In this document: one piece after another, positions 1 to 6,936 of the stretch
Layout of the letters: every line of letters begins with the position of its first letter
Numbering within the stretch: position 1 is the stretch's first letter
Source: an uncultured Rhodospirillales bacterium
Lineage (GTDB): Bacteria; Pseudomonadota; Alphaproteobacteria; Rhodospirillales; 2-02-FULL-58-16
Length of the DNA stretch: 15,826 bases
Direction: 5' to 3'
Assembly: GCA_913053795.1 (NCBI GenBank)
Contig: CAJXGZ010000021.1
Span: 1-15,826 of the forward strand
Made by a program: the position numbers and the translations under genes
The notes under the pieces: model-generated
Told to the model about the DNA's origin: nothing
Database searches by the model: none
Seen by the model: the letters and a program-made list of their open reading frames with translations, nothing else

Positions 1-27
1 ATGCCTTGCCCGTTCTTTTTATTGGAT

Positions 28-55
28 TTGAAAGAGTCCGCGCCCCTTGTACAAT
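28..55 (+). promoter_or_regulatory. Predicted sigma-70-like promoter of the glycosyltransferase operon
   Basis: The hexamer TTGAAA (28-33) and the hexamer TACAAT (50-55) each match the sigma-70 consensus at five of six positions and are 16 bases apart. The transcription start would fall near 61-63, right at the ATG at 63, and no Shine-Dalgarno sequence precedes that ATG. If the promoter is real, the message is leaderless. This is a prediction from sequence alone. Confidence 0.45.
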
Positions 56-62
56 CAACGCC

Positions 63-743
63 ATGAACGCCAAGGACGCCTGGATCGTCATCACCGCCTT
101 CAACGAGGCTCCGGTTATTGCCGGGGTGCTCGCCGATGTGCTGAAGCGCCGCCCCCATGTAGTGGTGGTGGACGACGGCTCAAAAGACGGCTCCGGCGAA
201 ATCGCCTTGACCGCCGGGGCGTCTGTTTTGCGCCATCCGGTGAATTTGGGCGCGGGCGCCGCCCAGCAGACCGGCATCGACTACGCCTTGAGCCGAGGCG
301 CTAAAATTATCGTCACCTTCGACGCCGACGGCCAGCACATGGCCAGCGACATTGACGCCTTGGTGGCGGACTTGCAAAAAGCCGGGACCGATTTCGCGCT
401 GGGCAACCGCTTTAAAGGTCATGTTGAAAACATGCCGCTTATGCGGCGGATCGTTCTAAAGATGGCGGTCCTGTTCACCGTTTTCTCCACCGGTCTGAAA
501 ATGACGGACGCCCATAACGGCTTGCGGGCGATGACCGCCGAAGCCGCCAGGAAAATCCGTTTCAGACAGAACCGCATGGCTCACGGCTCGGAGATCATCG
601 AGCAGATCGCCAAGCTCAAGCTGAGCTACGTCGAGACGCCGGTGACCATCCGCTATACGGACTACAGCCTGAAGAAAGGGCAATCCTCGCTAAACGCCAT
701 AAACATTCTCTTCGAATTGATATCAGAGAGGATATTGAAATGA
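63..743 (+). CDS. Family 2 glycosyltransferase, dolichyl-phosphate mannose synthase-like
   Basis: This is a 226-residue GT2 enzyme that should move a sugar from a nucleotide-sugar donor to a lipid carrier or glycan on the cytoplasmic face of the membrane. The N-terminal nucleotide-binding strand and loop are seen at residues 8-14 (VITAFNE), VVVDDGSKDGS is at 34-44, and the metal-binding DXD-type motif is TFDADGQH at 85-92. GNRF at 114-117 and the DAHNGLRAM segment at 149-157 are also typical of the family. There is no C-terminal transmembrane pair, so it is the short form. I chose ATG 63 because the open frame upstream has only a TTG and the protein fold starts directly after this ATG. It overlaps the next gene by ATGA (740-743). 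A DUF2304 partner is a recurring neighbour of such enzymes. Donor and acceptor cannot be read from the sequence. Confidence 0.9.
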   Translation: MNAKDAWIVITAFNEAPVIAGVLADVLKRRPHVVVVDDGSKDGSGEIALTAGASVLRHPVNLGAGAAQQTGIDYALSRGAKIIVTFDADGQHMASDIDALVADLQKAGTDFALGNRFKGHVENMPLMRRIVLKMAVLFTVFSTGLKMTDAHNGLRAMTAEAARKIRFRQNRMAHGSEIIEQIAKLKLSYVETPVTIRYTDYSLKKGQSSLNAINILFELISERILK

Positions 744-1102
744 CCATTCAAGTTATTCTCACCTTTGGACTGGCGCTGATCATTCTGTACGGATTCGTGC
801 AGAGGGATATCTCCAAGATCGTCAGCCGCCTGATCATCGCCACCGGGTCGGCCGGCGTTTATCTGGTTTGGCTCCCCGATCAAACGACTGTTCTCGCCCG
901 GATGATGGGCGTCACGCGCGGCGCCGATCTGCTCTTTTACTGCTGGATACTGATCAGCATGTTCCTGATCATCAACCTGCACGCCAAGAGCCGCATGAAC
1001 CTTCGCCTGATCACCGAACTCACCCGTCAGGCGGCCCTCGCCAATCCCAAAATCCCCCCCCAAGCTCCTCCGCCAAGCGACAAGCCCGGCAATTCTTCAT
1101 GA
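740..1102 (+). CDS. DUF2304 family small membrane protein
   Basis: This 120-residue protein has three hydrophobic segments (about 3-20, 30-48 and 64-80). The third is introduced by the conserved GADLLFY motif (61-67) that I associate with DUF2304. A charged helix (82-100) and a Pro-rich tail follow, probably cytoplasmic. The family is commonly encoded next to GT2 glycosyltransferases of the DPM type, and that is the case here, with ATGA overlaps at both ends (740-743 and 1099-1102). A role as membrane anchor or accessory subunit for the upstream glycosyltransferase is inference. The biochemical function of the family is unknown to me. Confidence 0.8.
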   Translation: MTIQVILTFGLALIILYGFVQRDISKIVSRLIIATGSAGVYLVWLPDQTTVLARMMGVTRGADLLFYCWILISMFLIINLHAKSRMNLRLITELTRQAALANPKIPPQAPPPSDKPGNSS

Positions 1103-2682
1103 CGGCTGTGGTCGCATTCAGGTGGGTCGTCCTGGTCATGAGCCTGGGCGTCGCCGTCTTTAACAACTACCCCGCTTTTCTCAGCGACTTCGTGGTCACC
1201 GACGACGCCCGCGCCAACATCTTCTGGTTTCACAGTTTGAACGATCCGGAATTGCTGCAAAACGACCTTCTCACTGATTTCGCCGTGTATTACGAAGCCA
1301 CCGGCGTCAAATATCTGTACACGCTGGCCAGCGCCGTCATGGACCCGTTCCTGCTGGAAAAAATCGTTCCCATCGTCCTCTACGTTCTCGTCGGGTTCAT
1401 ATTGTATGAATTGGGCGTGTTTCTTCGCGGTCCCTATTGCGGGTTCCTGTTCGCGCTTTTTTTTGTCGTCTATCCGGGCCATCTCGAGGCCTTCAACGCC
1501 GGGTACTCCAGAATCTTCGCCTATCCGGGAGCGGTTCTGTGCATCTATTTTCTGACCACGCGCCGGCCCCAACATATGCTGTGGCTTTCGCCGGTGATGG
1601 CGCTGTTTTATCCCATCGTCTTTTTGATTAATTCGCTGACCTATTTTTTCTGGGTGGTGATTAGAGTTGGCCGGAAGAAGGCTGGGATCGAACCGAGACG
1701 GCTGATCATCCAGTTCCTCATCGCCATGACCCTGTCCGCCGCGTTCGTGGTTCCCAAGTACGCCTTTTCCGACGAACGCTTCGGGCGGCTTCTCACCCAC
1801 GAGGAAACCCTCGCCAATCCGGGCGCCTACAAGAACGGCAGAAACGTCATCCTGCCGCCCCAGCCGGTCCATGAAAAATACATCGACGCCTTGGACCAGC
1901 CCTTCGTCATCATCGCCTTTGTGGTCATTCTGTTATTGTTGAGGCGAAAGGCGCTGGACGTTCCGCTGGAGTTCTGGCTTTACATGGCCAGCGGCCTGAT
2001 CCTTTATGAGCTGGCTTATGTTTTTCTGCTCAAGCTCTATTTTCCTTACAAATATTTCCGCTACTCCTTTCCCTTCGTCATGTTTTTCATCATCGCCTTG
2101 GGGCTGGGGAGAATAGTGGAGCGGGCGCCCAGCGTCGCGGCTCGGATCGCATTGCTGGCTTTCCTGACCGGCGCCGGCCACTTCTTCTACGGCTCCAATC
2201 TGCGCCCGGGCGTGTCCATGGACGATTACAGCCCGGCCAAGCCTTTGTACGACCATTTGAAGACCCTCCCCAAGGACGCCTTGATCGCCGCGCCTCCATA
2301 CCTGTCGGACGGCATTCCTTTGTTCGCGGCCAGAAAAGTTTTTTTTAATCATGAACTGGCTTCTCCCTGGTTCACCGGGTACGCCCGCCTGATCAAGGAA
2401 AGAATCGAGGATTTTTATTTCGCCTATTACTCGGACAAGCCGGAAGATTTCGCCCGCCTCAAAAAGAAGCACGGCGTCGATTACATCATCGCCGATGACA
2501 GGGATTTCAAAAAACTGGACCGCCGCCGGTTCTATATCAACCCCTACAACGATTTCATCAAGGCGCGGGCGAGGGAGAATAAAGGCCGTCACTATCTGCC
2601 GAGCCGCCTGAAAGGGCTCTCACAATTCAGGTTCGGCCATTACTATGTAATCGACCTTGAACAGGATAGTTTCCAGGATTGA
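1099..2682 (+). CDS. Polytopic membrane protein, GT-C glycosyltransferase-like
   Basis: This is a 527-residue protein with roughly nine to ten hydrophobic segments in the first 370 residues and a soluble, probably periplasmic C-terminal domain of about 160 residues. After the first transmembrane helix comes an acidic pair (TDDAR, D35-D36). GT-C lipid-sugar-dependent transferases carry their catalytic acid in that loop, which is why I call it GT-C-like; I do not recognise a named family. Start ATG 1099 is chosen because it forms an ATGA overlap with the preceding stop. The longer open frame from 868 would run through most of the DUF2304 gene in another frame. Its last 40 bases overlap the end of the opposite-strand gene. 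It is the third gene of a coupled operon with the GT2/DUF2304 pair, so a role in building or transferring a surface glycan is likely but inferred. Confidence 0.75.
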   Translation: MTAVVAFRWVVLVMSLGVAVFNNYPAFLSDFVVTDDARANIFWFHSLNDPELLQNDLLTDFAVYYEATGVKYLYTLASAVMDPFLLEKIVPIVLYVLVGFILYELGVFLRGPYCGFLFALFFVVYPGHLEAFNAGYSRIFAYPGAVLCIYFLTTRRPQHMLWLSPVMALFYPIVFLINSLTYFFWVVIRVGRKKAGIEPRRLIIQFLIAMTLSAAFVVPKYAFSDERFGRLLTHEETLANPGAYKNGRNVILPPQPVHEKYIDALDQPFVIIAFVVILLLLRRKALDVPLEFWLYMASGLILYELAYVFLLKLYFPYKYFRYSFPFVMFFIIALGLGRIVERAPSVAARIALLAFLTGAGHFFYGSNLRPGVSMDDYSPAKPLYDHLKTLPKDALIAAPPYLSDGIPLFAARKVFFNHELASPWFTGYARLIKERIEDFYFAYYSDKPEDFARLKKKHGVDYIIADDRDFKKLDRRRFYINPYNDFIKARARENKGRHYLPSRLKGLSQFRFGHYYVIDLEQDSFQD

Positions 2683-3290
2683 TAAGCGCCCAGGAGGAGC
2701 AGGCATTCGGCGGCTATTTTGGTGGCTTCCTCTAACAGCGACAGCATGTTGTGAAGGTTTTCATCAAGGATTATATCGCGCCGGTTGGTGAGGACGTCGG
2801 CGGCCACCATGGCGAGGAAAATAAGAATTCCCGGGACGACGAGCTTGCGGGCGACGGCAAGGTAGGGCGTCAAGCCGGACCTGAAGCGCCACATAAAATA
2901 AAAGCCCGCAAGTCCATAAAAAAGAACAATGAAGTCATCCAATCGGTCGGTCAGGTTGGTTTCCGGAATATCGAGGATTTCGTGGATCTTGAAATCGGCG
3001 TTTTCATGAATCATCAGGGTTTCGTCAAAGGCCAGGAACAGGAACCCCAACGCCATCAACGCCCAAATAAGAGAGCCGGAGCTCCAGACCGGTCCGGAAT
3101 GACGCAGCCGGTCCCTCTCATGGATGATCCAGCAATAAACGGCGATGGCCACCAGTTGAAAGGACGACCAAAACGTGATGAGCCGGCCCTCCTGGAAATA
3201 GTGGAAAACGTCCCCTTGCCCGTGGCCGTAGATAACCGCCAACACGAACACAAGGACGTTAAAGGAAACGATGAACAGCGGAAAAGCCAT
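2643..3290 (-). CDS. Small polytopic membrane protein of unknown function (DE...HE motif)
   Basis: This 215-residue protein has about five hydrophobic helices. Helix-associated acidic motifs are visible: FDETLMIHE in the middle third, IHEIL shortly after, and LLEEATKIAAE near the C terminus. I have seen the pattern of DE, HE and a late EE-K helix in uncharacterised bacterial membrane proteins, but I cannot name a function. Start ATG 3290 makes a TGATG junction with the upstream methyltransferase stop. An upstream TTG at 3308 is possible but less likely. It is the last gene of the minus-strand operon, and its final 40 bases overlap the 3' end of the plus-strand operon. Membership of a glycan operon suggests a surface-polysaccharide role; this is inference only. 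Confidence 0.7.
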   Translation of the reverse strand: MAFPLFIVSFNVLVFVLAVIYGHGQGDVFHYFQEGRLITFWSSFQLVAIAVYCWIIHERDRLRHSGPVWSSGSLIWALMALGFLFLAFDETLMIHENADFKIHEILDIPETNLTDRLDDFIVLFYGLAGFYFMWRFRSGLTPYLAVARKLVVPGILIFLAMVAADVLTNRRDIILDENLHNMLSLLEEATKIAAECLLLLGAYQSWKLSCSRSIT

Positions 3291-3955
3291 CACGGCGTAT
3301 TGGTCCAAACCGTATAACAGTGGGCTTTTGAGTCAACGAGCTTGTATTTTGGCGACAGGATCTCGTCTTCCCCTCTCGGGTGCAAATAGACCACCCAGAT
3401 TTTCCTAGGATTGGATTGCAAGGATTTGCCGATGTTGTCCATGACCTCTCTAAAGACGCTCATGTGGAACGGGTCGAAGAAATAGAAAACATTAATCTCA
3501 GGCTCCACCTTATAGGCCCGCGCATCACTGTTGATGATATCATAATTTATGGTCTTTTTGGTGATGGTGCGCCGCCGCGCCAGATTTTCCTCGGCGGCGC
3601 GGCAGAGTTTTTCAGACGCTTCAACGCCGATAATCTTCTTAAAGCCGTACTCCGCCGCCAGCACCAAAGCCCGCCCCTTGCCGGAGCCGAAATCGATGAA
3701 AACGCTGTTGGCGAAATCCAGGTTCAACTTTGAAAACACAAGGTTGAAGAAAACGCTGTTGCTGCCTTGATGGCGGACCGCCGTGGTCTTGAGCCTTTGC
3801 TCAACGTCGCTTTGGTCGCCGCTGCGCCGAGAGGTGTCGACGCCGTGTTTCTTGTCGAACCTCAACTCGGCGTAAATGGTTTTGACGGTGAGGACGAGGC
3901 CGCGCTTGGTCAATGAGAACCACACGTCCTTAATGTTGGTCCACAAAAAGCTCAT
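3290..3955 (-). CDS. Class I SAM-dependent methyltransferase
   Basis: This 221-residue protein has a Rossmann-type methyltransferase core from about residue 84. Motif I is IDFGSGKGR (87-95), the acidic ribose-binding residue is E112 (GVEAS), the adenine-side acid is D144 (NSDARAY), and motif IV is FFDPF (159-163). The first 60 residues are a basic N-terminal extension without a clear domain. The substrate cannot be told from sequence. The short F-x-D-P-F motif differs from the NPPY of N6-adenine or glutamine enzymes. ATG 3955 overlaps the upstream stop as ATGA and its own stop overlaps the next ATG as TGATG, so the three minus-strand genes should be made as one coupled unit. Modification of a glycan or lipid built by the neighbouring membrane transferase is the likely role by context. 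Confidence 0.82.
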   Translation of the reverse strand: MSFLWTNIKDVWFSLTKRGLVLTVKTIYAELRFDKKHGVDTSRRSGDQSDVEQRLKTTAVRHQGSNSVFFNLVFSKLNLDFANSVFIDFGSGKGRALVLAAEYGFKKIIGVEASEKLCRAAEENLARRRTITKKTINYDIINSDARAYKVEPEINVFYFFDPFHMSVFREVMDNIGKSLQSNPRKIWVVYLHPRGEDEILSPKYKLVDSKAHCYTVWTNTP

Positions 3956-5409
3956 TGGGGCGCTTCCAAGTCGAGCAAAAAGAAATTGTCGTGGATTTTC
4001 TTAACCTTGATTTCCTTATCCCTCTCCACCCCGTTGATGCCTCTCCCGATTCCGACGTATTCGAAGATAACGGCCTTTTTCAGCCCGAACTTATTGATCA
4101 GTTCGTGATCCCATTTTTTTGCGTAATAGACTGTTGTCCCCTGGGGGTAGAGTCCGGCGCGCTCCCAAATTTTCGAGAACTCTCCCTTATAATAATTGCT
4201 CAAGTAGACCAACGTGTTGTCGTGGCTGGGGAGGTGCTCGCGGATCATGTCGAGGTTTCGGAGCTGGCGCCCTTGATGCCCCATTACGCGGAGGTTGTCG
4301 TATTCAGGCAGCTGAATGTATGGCCGAGCCAAGGCGTAAAAAGCCGGATGATTGTAATAAAAGATGGTGAAGGCGTTGAACAAAACAAAAGCGCACATGA
4401 ACGACTTGCGCCACGGGGGGGCGAGACGCCTCAAACTGGCGGCGGCGAGCCAGGCCAGAAGCGGGGCCGCGAGCAGAAAATACCGGATATTGTACTTGCT
4501 TCCCTCGTAATAAAGGATGGGAAGAATGAGGATGAAGGGCAGCAGCAGCCACTCACGGCGGCCGGGATAGTTTTGCCAACACAAGGCCAAGGGAAACATC
4601 AAGCCAAGGGAAACCCAAAGGTATTGAGTGAACATGAGGACGTTGCCGGCGATAATATCGACGCGGTCTTCGCCGCCCAAGAAATTGCTCTGGGTTTGCT
4701 TCCAATTGAAGGTGGGGACCAGGCCGCTTTTCGCGGCCCCCAGAACAACAAACAAAACCGCCAGGGAAACGCTCCAACCAACGAAGCGGTTCCGCTCGCG
4801 GCGCCATTGCCGCTTGAGGGTTTGCAGGCGGAAAAGAACAAAGACCGCGGCAATGGGAACAATGATCAGGCCGTGGTGCTTGACCCACACGGCGGCCAGG
4901 GCCAAGGCGGCGAAAGCGGGGGCGTCCAGATAACCGGCGTCCTTTGAGAGCATCCTGTCGAGAAAGACGATGGCGCCAAGCGTTAAAGCGGCGAAAAAGG
5001 CGTCGGGATAGGCGGACATGAACTGGTAAGCCACCAGCGGATTGAACAGGGTCAGAACAAGGACCGTCTTGAGGAATTCCGATTGCCCCTTATCGTCCAT
5101 GCCGGGCAGCCGCTTCAGGAATACCGGGACGACGGCCATAAACAAGACGGTCCCAATGAATGAGGCGATCTTCAGTCCGGCATTGGCGCCGAACCACGCC
5201 ACCAGCGGCCAAGAAAGAACGGAGAACCCGAGCGCCTTGTTGTAGGCGTGTTGGGCGCTTGCCAATAAACCATGGTCTGTTATGGCGTAGGCGATCTTGG
5301 CGTAGACCAGGCTGTTGCGGACCAAGGGAAGGTCCAAGTTATGGAAAGCAAGCAAGCCCCCCATCAGAGCGAGGGCGGCCACCAGAACTTGCGGGGTATC
5401 AATTTTCAT
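3952..5409 (-). CDS. Membrane glycosyltransferase, family 39/PMT-like (GT-C)
   Basis: This 485-residue protein has an N-terminal signal-anchor helix, about ten further hydrophobic segments to residue 370, and a soluble C-terminal domain. The first periplasmic loop reads LDLPLVRNSLVYAKIA, resembling the start of PMT_2/ArnT-like transferases (R-N-x-x-x-Y-x-x-I-A followed by HG). The usual paired acids of that loop (often DE) are reduced to a single D. Such enzymes use polyprenyl-phosphate sugars on the periplasmic side. The first gene of the minus-strand operon starts at ATG 5409; the AT-rich 146-base gap upstream is shared with the divergent pilin gene. No strong Shine-Dalgarno sequence is visible. 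The family call is by motif shape, with exact substrate unknown. Confidence 0.75.
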   Translation of the reverse strand: MKIDTPQVLVAALALMGGLLAFHNLDLPLVRNSLVYAKIAYAITDHGLLASAQHAYNKALGFSVLSWPLVAWFGANAGLKIASFIGTVLFMAVVPVFLKRLPGMDDKGQSEFLKTVLVLTLFNPLVAYQFMSAYPDAFFAALTLGAIVFLDRMLSKDAGYLDAPAFAALALAAVWVKHHGLIIVPIAAVFVLFRLQTLKRQWRRERNRFVGWSVSLAVLFVVLGAAKSGLVPTFNWKQTQSNFLGGEDRVDIIAGNVLMFTQYLWVSLGLMFPLALCWQNYPGRREWLLLPFILILPILYYEGSKYNIRYFLLAAPLLAWLAAASLRRLAPPWRKSFMCAFVLFNAFTIFYYNHPAFYALARPYIQLPEYDNLRVMGHQGRQLRNLDMIREHLPSHDNTLVYLSNYYKGEFSKIWERAGLYPQGTTVYYAKKWDHELINKFGLKKAVIFEYVGIGRGINGVERDKEIKVKKIHDNFFLLDLEAPQ

Positions 5410-5555
5410 AATGCTGACTAGGTCATGACAAAAATTTATATTAAATTTTATCTATTCTTTTTTTGGGGTTACCGGGTTTAGGCAAGTTGTTTTAAGTTTG
5501 TTTTTGTGATATCCTGTTTCCAATCGATTTCCTAATTTCTAGGGTGAATCATTTA
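5410..5555. promoter_or_regulatory. Divergent intergenic region between glycan operon and pilin
   Basis: This AT-rich spacer must drive both the minus-strand glycan operon and the plus-strand pilin gene. For the pilin, a weak promoter candidate is TTGTTT (5487-5492), 17 bases, TATCCT (5510-5515). An AGGG (5541-5544) lies 11 bases before the pilin ATG. On the minus strand several TATAAA-like hexamers are present but none has a convincing -35 box. An 8-base palindrome GTCATGAC lies about 15 bases upstream of the minus-strand ATG and could be an operator half, without further support. Confidence 0.3.
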
Positions 5556-5978
5556 ATGAAAATTAATCGAATTAATACACTTATCGTTCAAATCAAGAAA
5601 CTTTCCAAGGATATAAGCGGCGTTTCAGCCCTTGAGTACGTTGTCATTATCGCCTTCACCGCGGCCATGGCCACCATTGCCTGGACCCTCACCGGCGGAA
5701 ACCTTAGCGATACTTTCACCACTGTGGCTAATTACATTTCCGGCGAGGACGGCGGATCCGGCGGCAGCACATCGGGAACCAGCAACGCCAATAATTCCGC
5801 CAGCGAATCCTTGCCGGGTTCCGGCAGCGGCGTTTCCGGCAGCGGCAGTTCATCGGGAAGCTCATCGGGAAGCGGCAGCTCATCGGGAAGCTCATCGGGA
5901 AGCGGCAGCTCATCGGGAAGCTCATCTGGCAGCGGCGGCAGCGGATCCAGCAGCGGAAGCTCATCGGGCAGCGGCTAA
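5556..5978 (+). CDS. Flp-type (type IVb) pilin with Ser/Gly-rich repeat tail
   Basis: This 140-residue prepilin has a basic leader of 22 residues followed by G22-VSALEY, so the prepilin peptidase site is after G22 with Glu at +5 and Tyr at +6, as in the Flp family. The hydrophobic helix runs to about residue 48 and ends in the family's LTGGNLSDTFTTVANYI pattern. Normal Flp pilins end soon after this point. Here a low-complexity tail of about 75 residues, nearly all Ser and Gly, is added. Start ATG 5556 gives the usual short leader and an AGGG upstream; an in-frame GTG four codons earlier (5544) is possible. No tad/cpa assembly genes are in the window, so it is an orphan pilin here. A strong hairpin follows. 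The tail could be displayed or glycosylated; this is inference. Confidence 0.85.
   Translation: MKINRINTLIVQIKKLSKDISGVSALEYVVIIAFTAAMATIAWTLTGGNLSDTFTTVANYISGEDGGSGGSTSGTSNANNSASESLPGSGSGVSGSGSSSGSSSGSGSSSGSSSGSGSSSGSSSGSGGSGSSSGSSSGSG
5841..5930 (+). repeat. 30-bp tandem repeat (three units) in pilin tail
   Basis: Three head-to-tail 30-bp units (5841-5870, 5871-5900, 5901-5930) start with AGCGGCAG. The first two differ at one base; the third differs at its last bases. A unit is 10 codons encoding a Ser/Gly decapeptide, so copy-number change keeps the reading frame. Related but diverged Ser/Gly codons extend on both sides (about 5810-5975). Confidence 0.9.
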
Positions 5979-6010
5979 GAATTTTTCGTAACAACGCGCG
6001 GGGGCCACGG

Positions 6011-6042
6011 CGAAGAGATTGCGTTAAAGCGCAATCTCTTCG
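6011..6042 (+). terminator. Strong hairpin, probable terminator after the pilin gene
   Basis: A perfect 13-bp inverted repeat (CGAAGAGATTGCG at 6011-6023 and its complement at 6030-6042) encloses a 6-base loop TTAAAG. It sits 32 bases after the pilin stop. The following bases (TCTGTTTC) are only moderately T-rich, with a better T-run (TTTTTT) at about 6057-6062. It could terminate transcription or protect the pilin mRNA 3' end. Confidence 0.65.
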
Positions 6043-6354
6043 TCTGTTTCGGAACGTTTTTTATAGGACGCCGCCGAAAATCCAATAAATTTCATTTACC
6101 CGTCATTGATGCTGGCGATTGGCGTTCTCGCCGCCGTATTTTACGCCGATCGCATTGTTGGCCCCCAGGACGGTTTTACACGAAGACCAAAACCATCTAA
6201 TCTTTCATTCCAAATGAAAAAAATAGAGGAAAATACGCTTCCCAACACTCGGGTTGTGGGGGTTGTAGGTTCAAATCCTATCGCTCTGATAGTTTTGATT
6301 AAGAAGTTGTCGTTCCAGCGCCAACCTCTTGAAATATGCGTCTGAGTTTATGAA
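6043..6354. other. Gene-free stretch upstream of the response regulator
   Basis: I see no convincing protein gene here. An open frame at 6106-6345 has no recognisable domain and runs through the tRNA-like remnant, so I do not call it. The stretch holds AT-rich sequence around 6190-6240 and the T-arm-like element at 6265-6289. A promoter for the response regulator probably lies here, but I could not pick a convincing -35/-10 pair. Confidence 0.5.
6265..6289 (+). other. tRNA 3'-end-like remnant (T-arm plus acceptor strand)
   Basis: GTAGG-TTCAAAT-CCTAT (6265-6281) is a canonical tRNA T-arm: a 5-bp stem with one G-U pair and a 7-base TTCAAAT loop. It is directly followed by CGCTCTGA (6282-6289), which has the right length and form for a 3' acceptor strand plus discriminator base. 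No matching 5' acceptor strand (CAGAGCG) or D-arm exists in the preceding 90 bases and no CCA follows, so it is not a complete tRNA. An implied C1-G72 pair with A73 would fit a proline tRNA. It may be an attachment-site scar or a decayed tRNA copy. Confidence 0.4.
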
Positions 6355-6900
6355 ATGGCGAAAAAAACCTATTGCCTGGAACGGATAAAGTTCCTTATCG
6401 TTGAAGACAACAAGCATATGCGCTGCCTCATCAACAATGTTCTCGTCGCTCTTGGGGCGGTTCACATAATGGAAGCCGAAGACGGCGCCGATGCTCTTAA
6501 GGCGCTTCGCGACTTTCAAGCCGACATCATCATTTGCGATTGGAACATGGCGCCCATGGACGGCATTAAATTCACCCGCGCGATGCGCAATTCCATTGAT
6601 AGCCCCAATCCCTACGCACCCATCATCATGCTGACCGGTCACTCTGGAAAGGACCGCGTGGTCGAAGCCAGGGATGCGGGCGTCCATGAATTTGTCGCCA
6701 AGCCCTTTTCGGCCAAATCCATCTATTCGCGCATTCGCGCCATCATAGAGCGCCCCAGGGTCTTTATCCGAACAGTCGGCGAGTCCGCATATTTCGGGCC
6801 AGACCGCCGCCGAAAAAATTTATCCGAATTCTCAGGACAGGAGCGCCGCAAGGAAGCCCAGGACTTCCCCGGTTTTGACGTGGATTTAGATTTGGATTAA
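6355..6900 (+). CDS. CheY-like receiver-domain response regulator
   Basis: This 181-residue protein has a receiver domain at residues 10-133 with all key residues present: acidic pair E17-D18, phospho-acceptor D62 (CDWNMAP), T94 (MLTGH) and K116 (AKPF). There is no DNA-binding or enzymatic output domain. The C-terminal tail contains YFGPDRRRK (146-154) and a second ERRK (163-166), ending in an acidic run. Receiver proteins with this GPDRRR tail are familiar from alphaproteobacteria, where it may act in partner docking. No histidine kinase is in the window, so its cognate partner is unknown. ATG 6355 is the first good start; no strong Shine-Dalgarno sequence precedes it. The mltB-like gene starts 37 bases after its stop. 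Confidence 0.9.
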   Translation: MAKKTYCLERIKFLIVEDNKHMRCLINNVLVALGAVHIMEAEDGADALKALRDFQADIIICDWNMAPMDGIKFTRAMRNSIDSPNPYAPIIMLTGHSGKDRVVEARDAGVHEFVAKPFSAKSIYSRIRAIIERPRVFIRTVGESAYFGPDRRRKNLSEFSGQERRKEAQDFPGFDVDLDLD

Positions 6901-6936
6901 ACCGAAATCAGCGCTTCTTGATATAGGGTACGCTCA

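Noticed and set aside
868..1098. Longer N terminus of the GT-C-like membrane protein
   Set aside because: The extension is Arg/His/Pro-rich and lies over the DUF2304 gene in another frame; ATG 1099 gives the ATGA overlap used throughout the operon.
5841..5930. CRISPR-like array
   Set aside because: Units are directly adjacent with no spacers and encode protein.
5728..5994. Cys/Arg-rich frame antisense to the pilin tail
   Set aside because: It is the mirror of the 30-bp Ser/Gly repeat, so its open frame is a by-product of the repeat.
6106..6345. Open frame of 79 codons after the pilin terminator
   Set aside because: No domain is recognisable, and the frame runs through a tRNA-like T-arm; composition looks non-coding.
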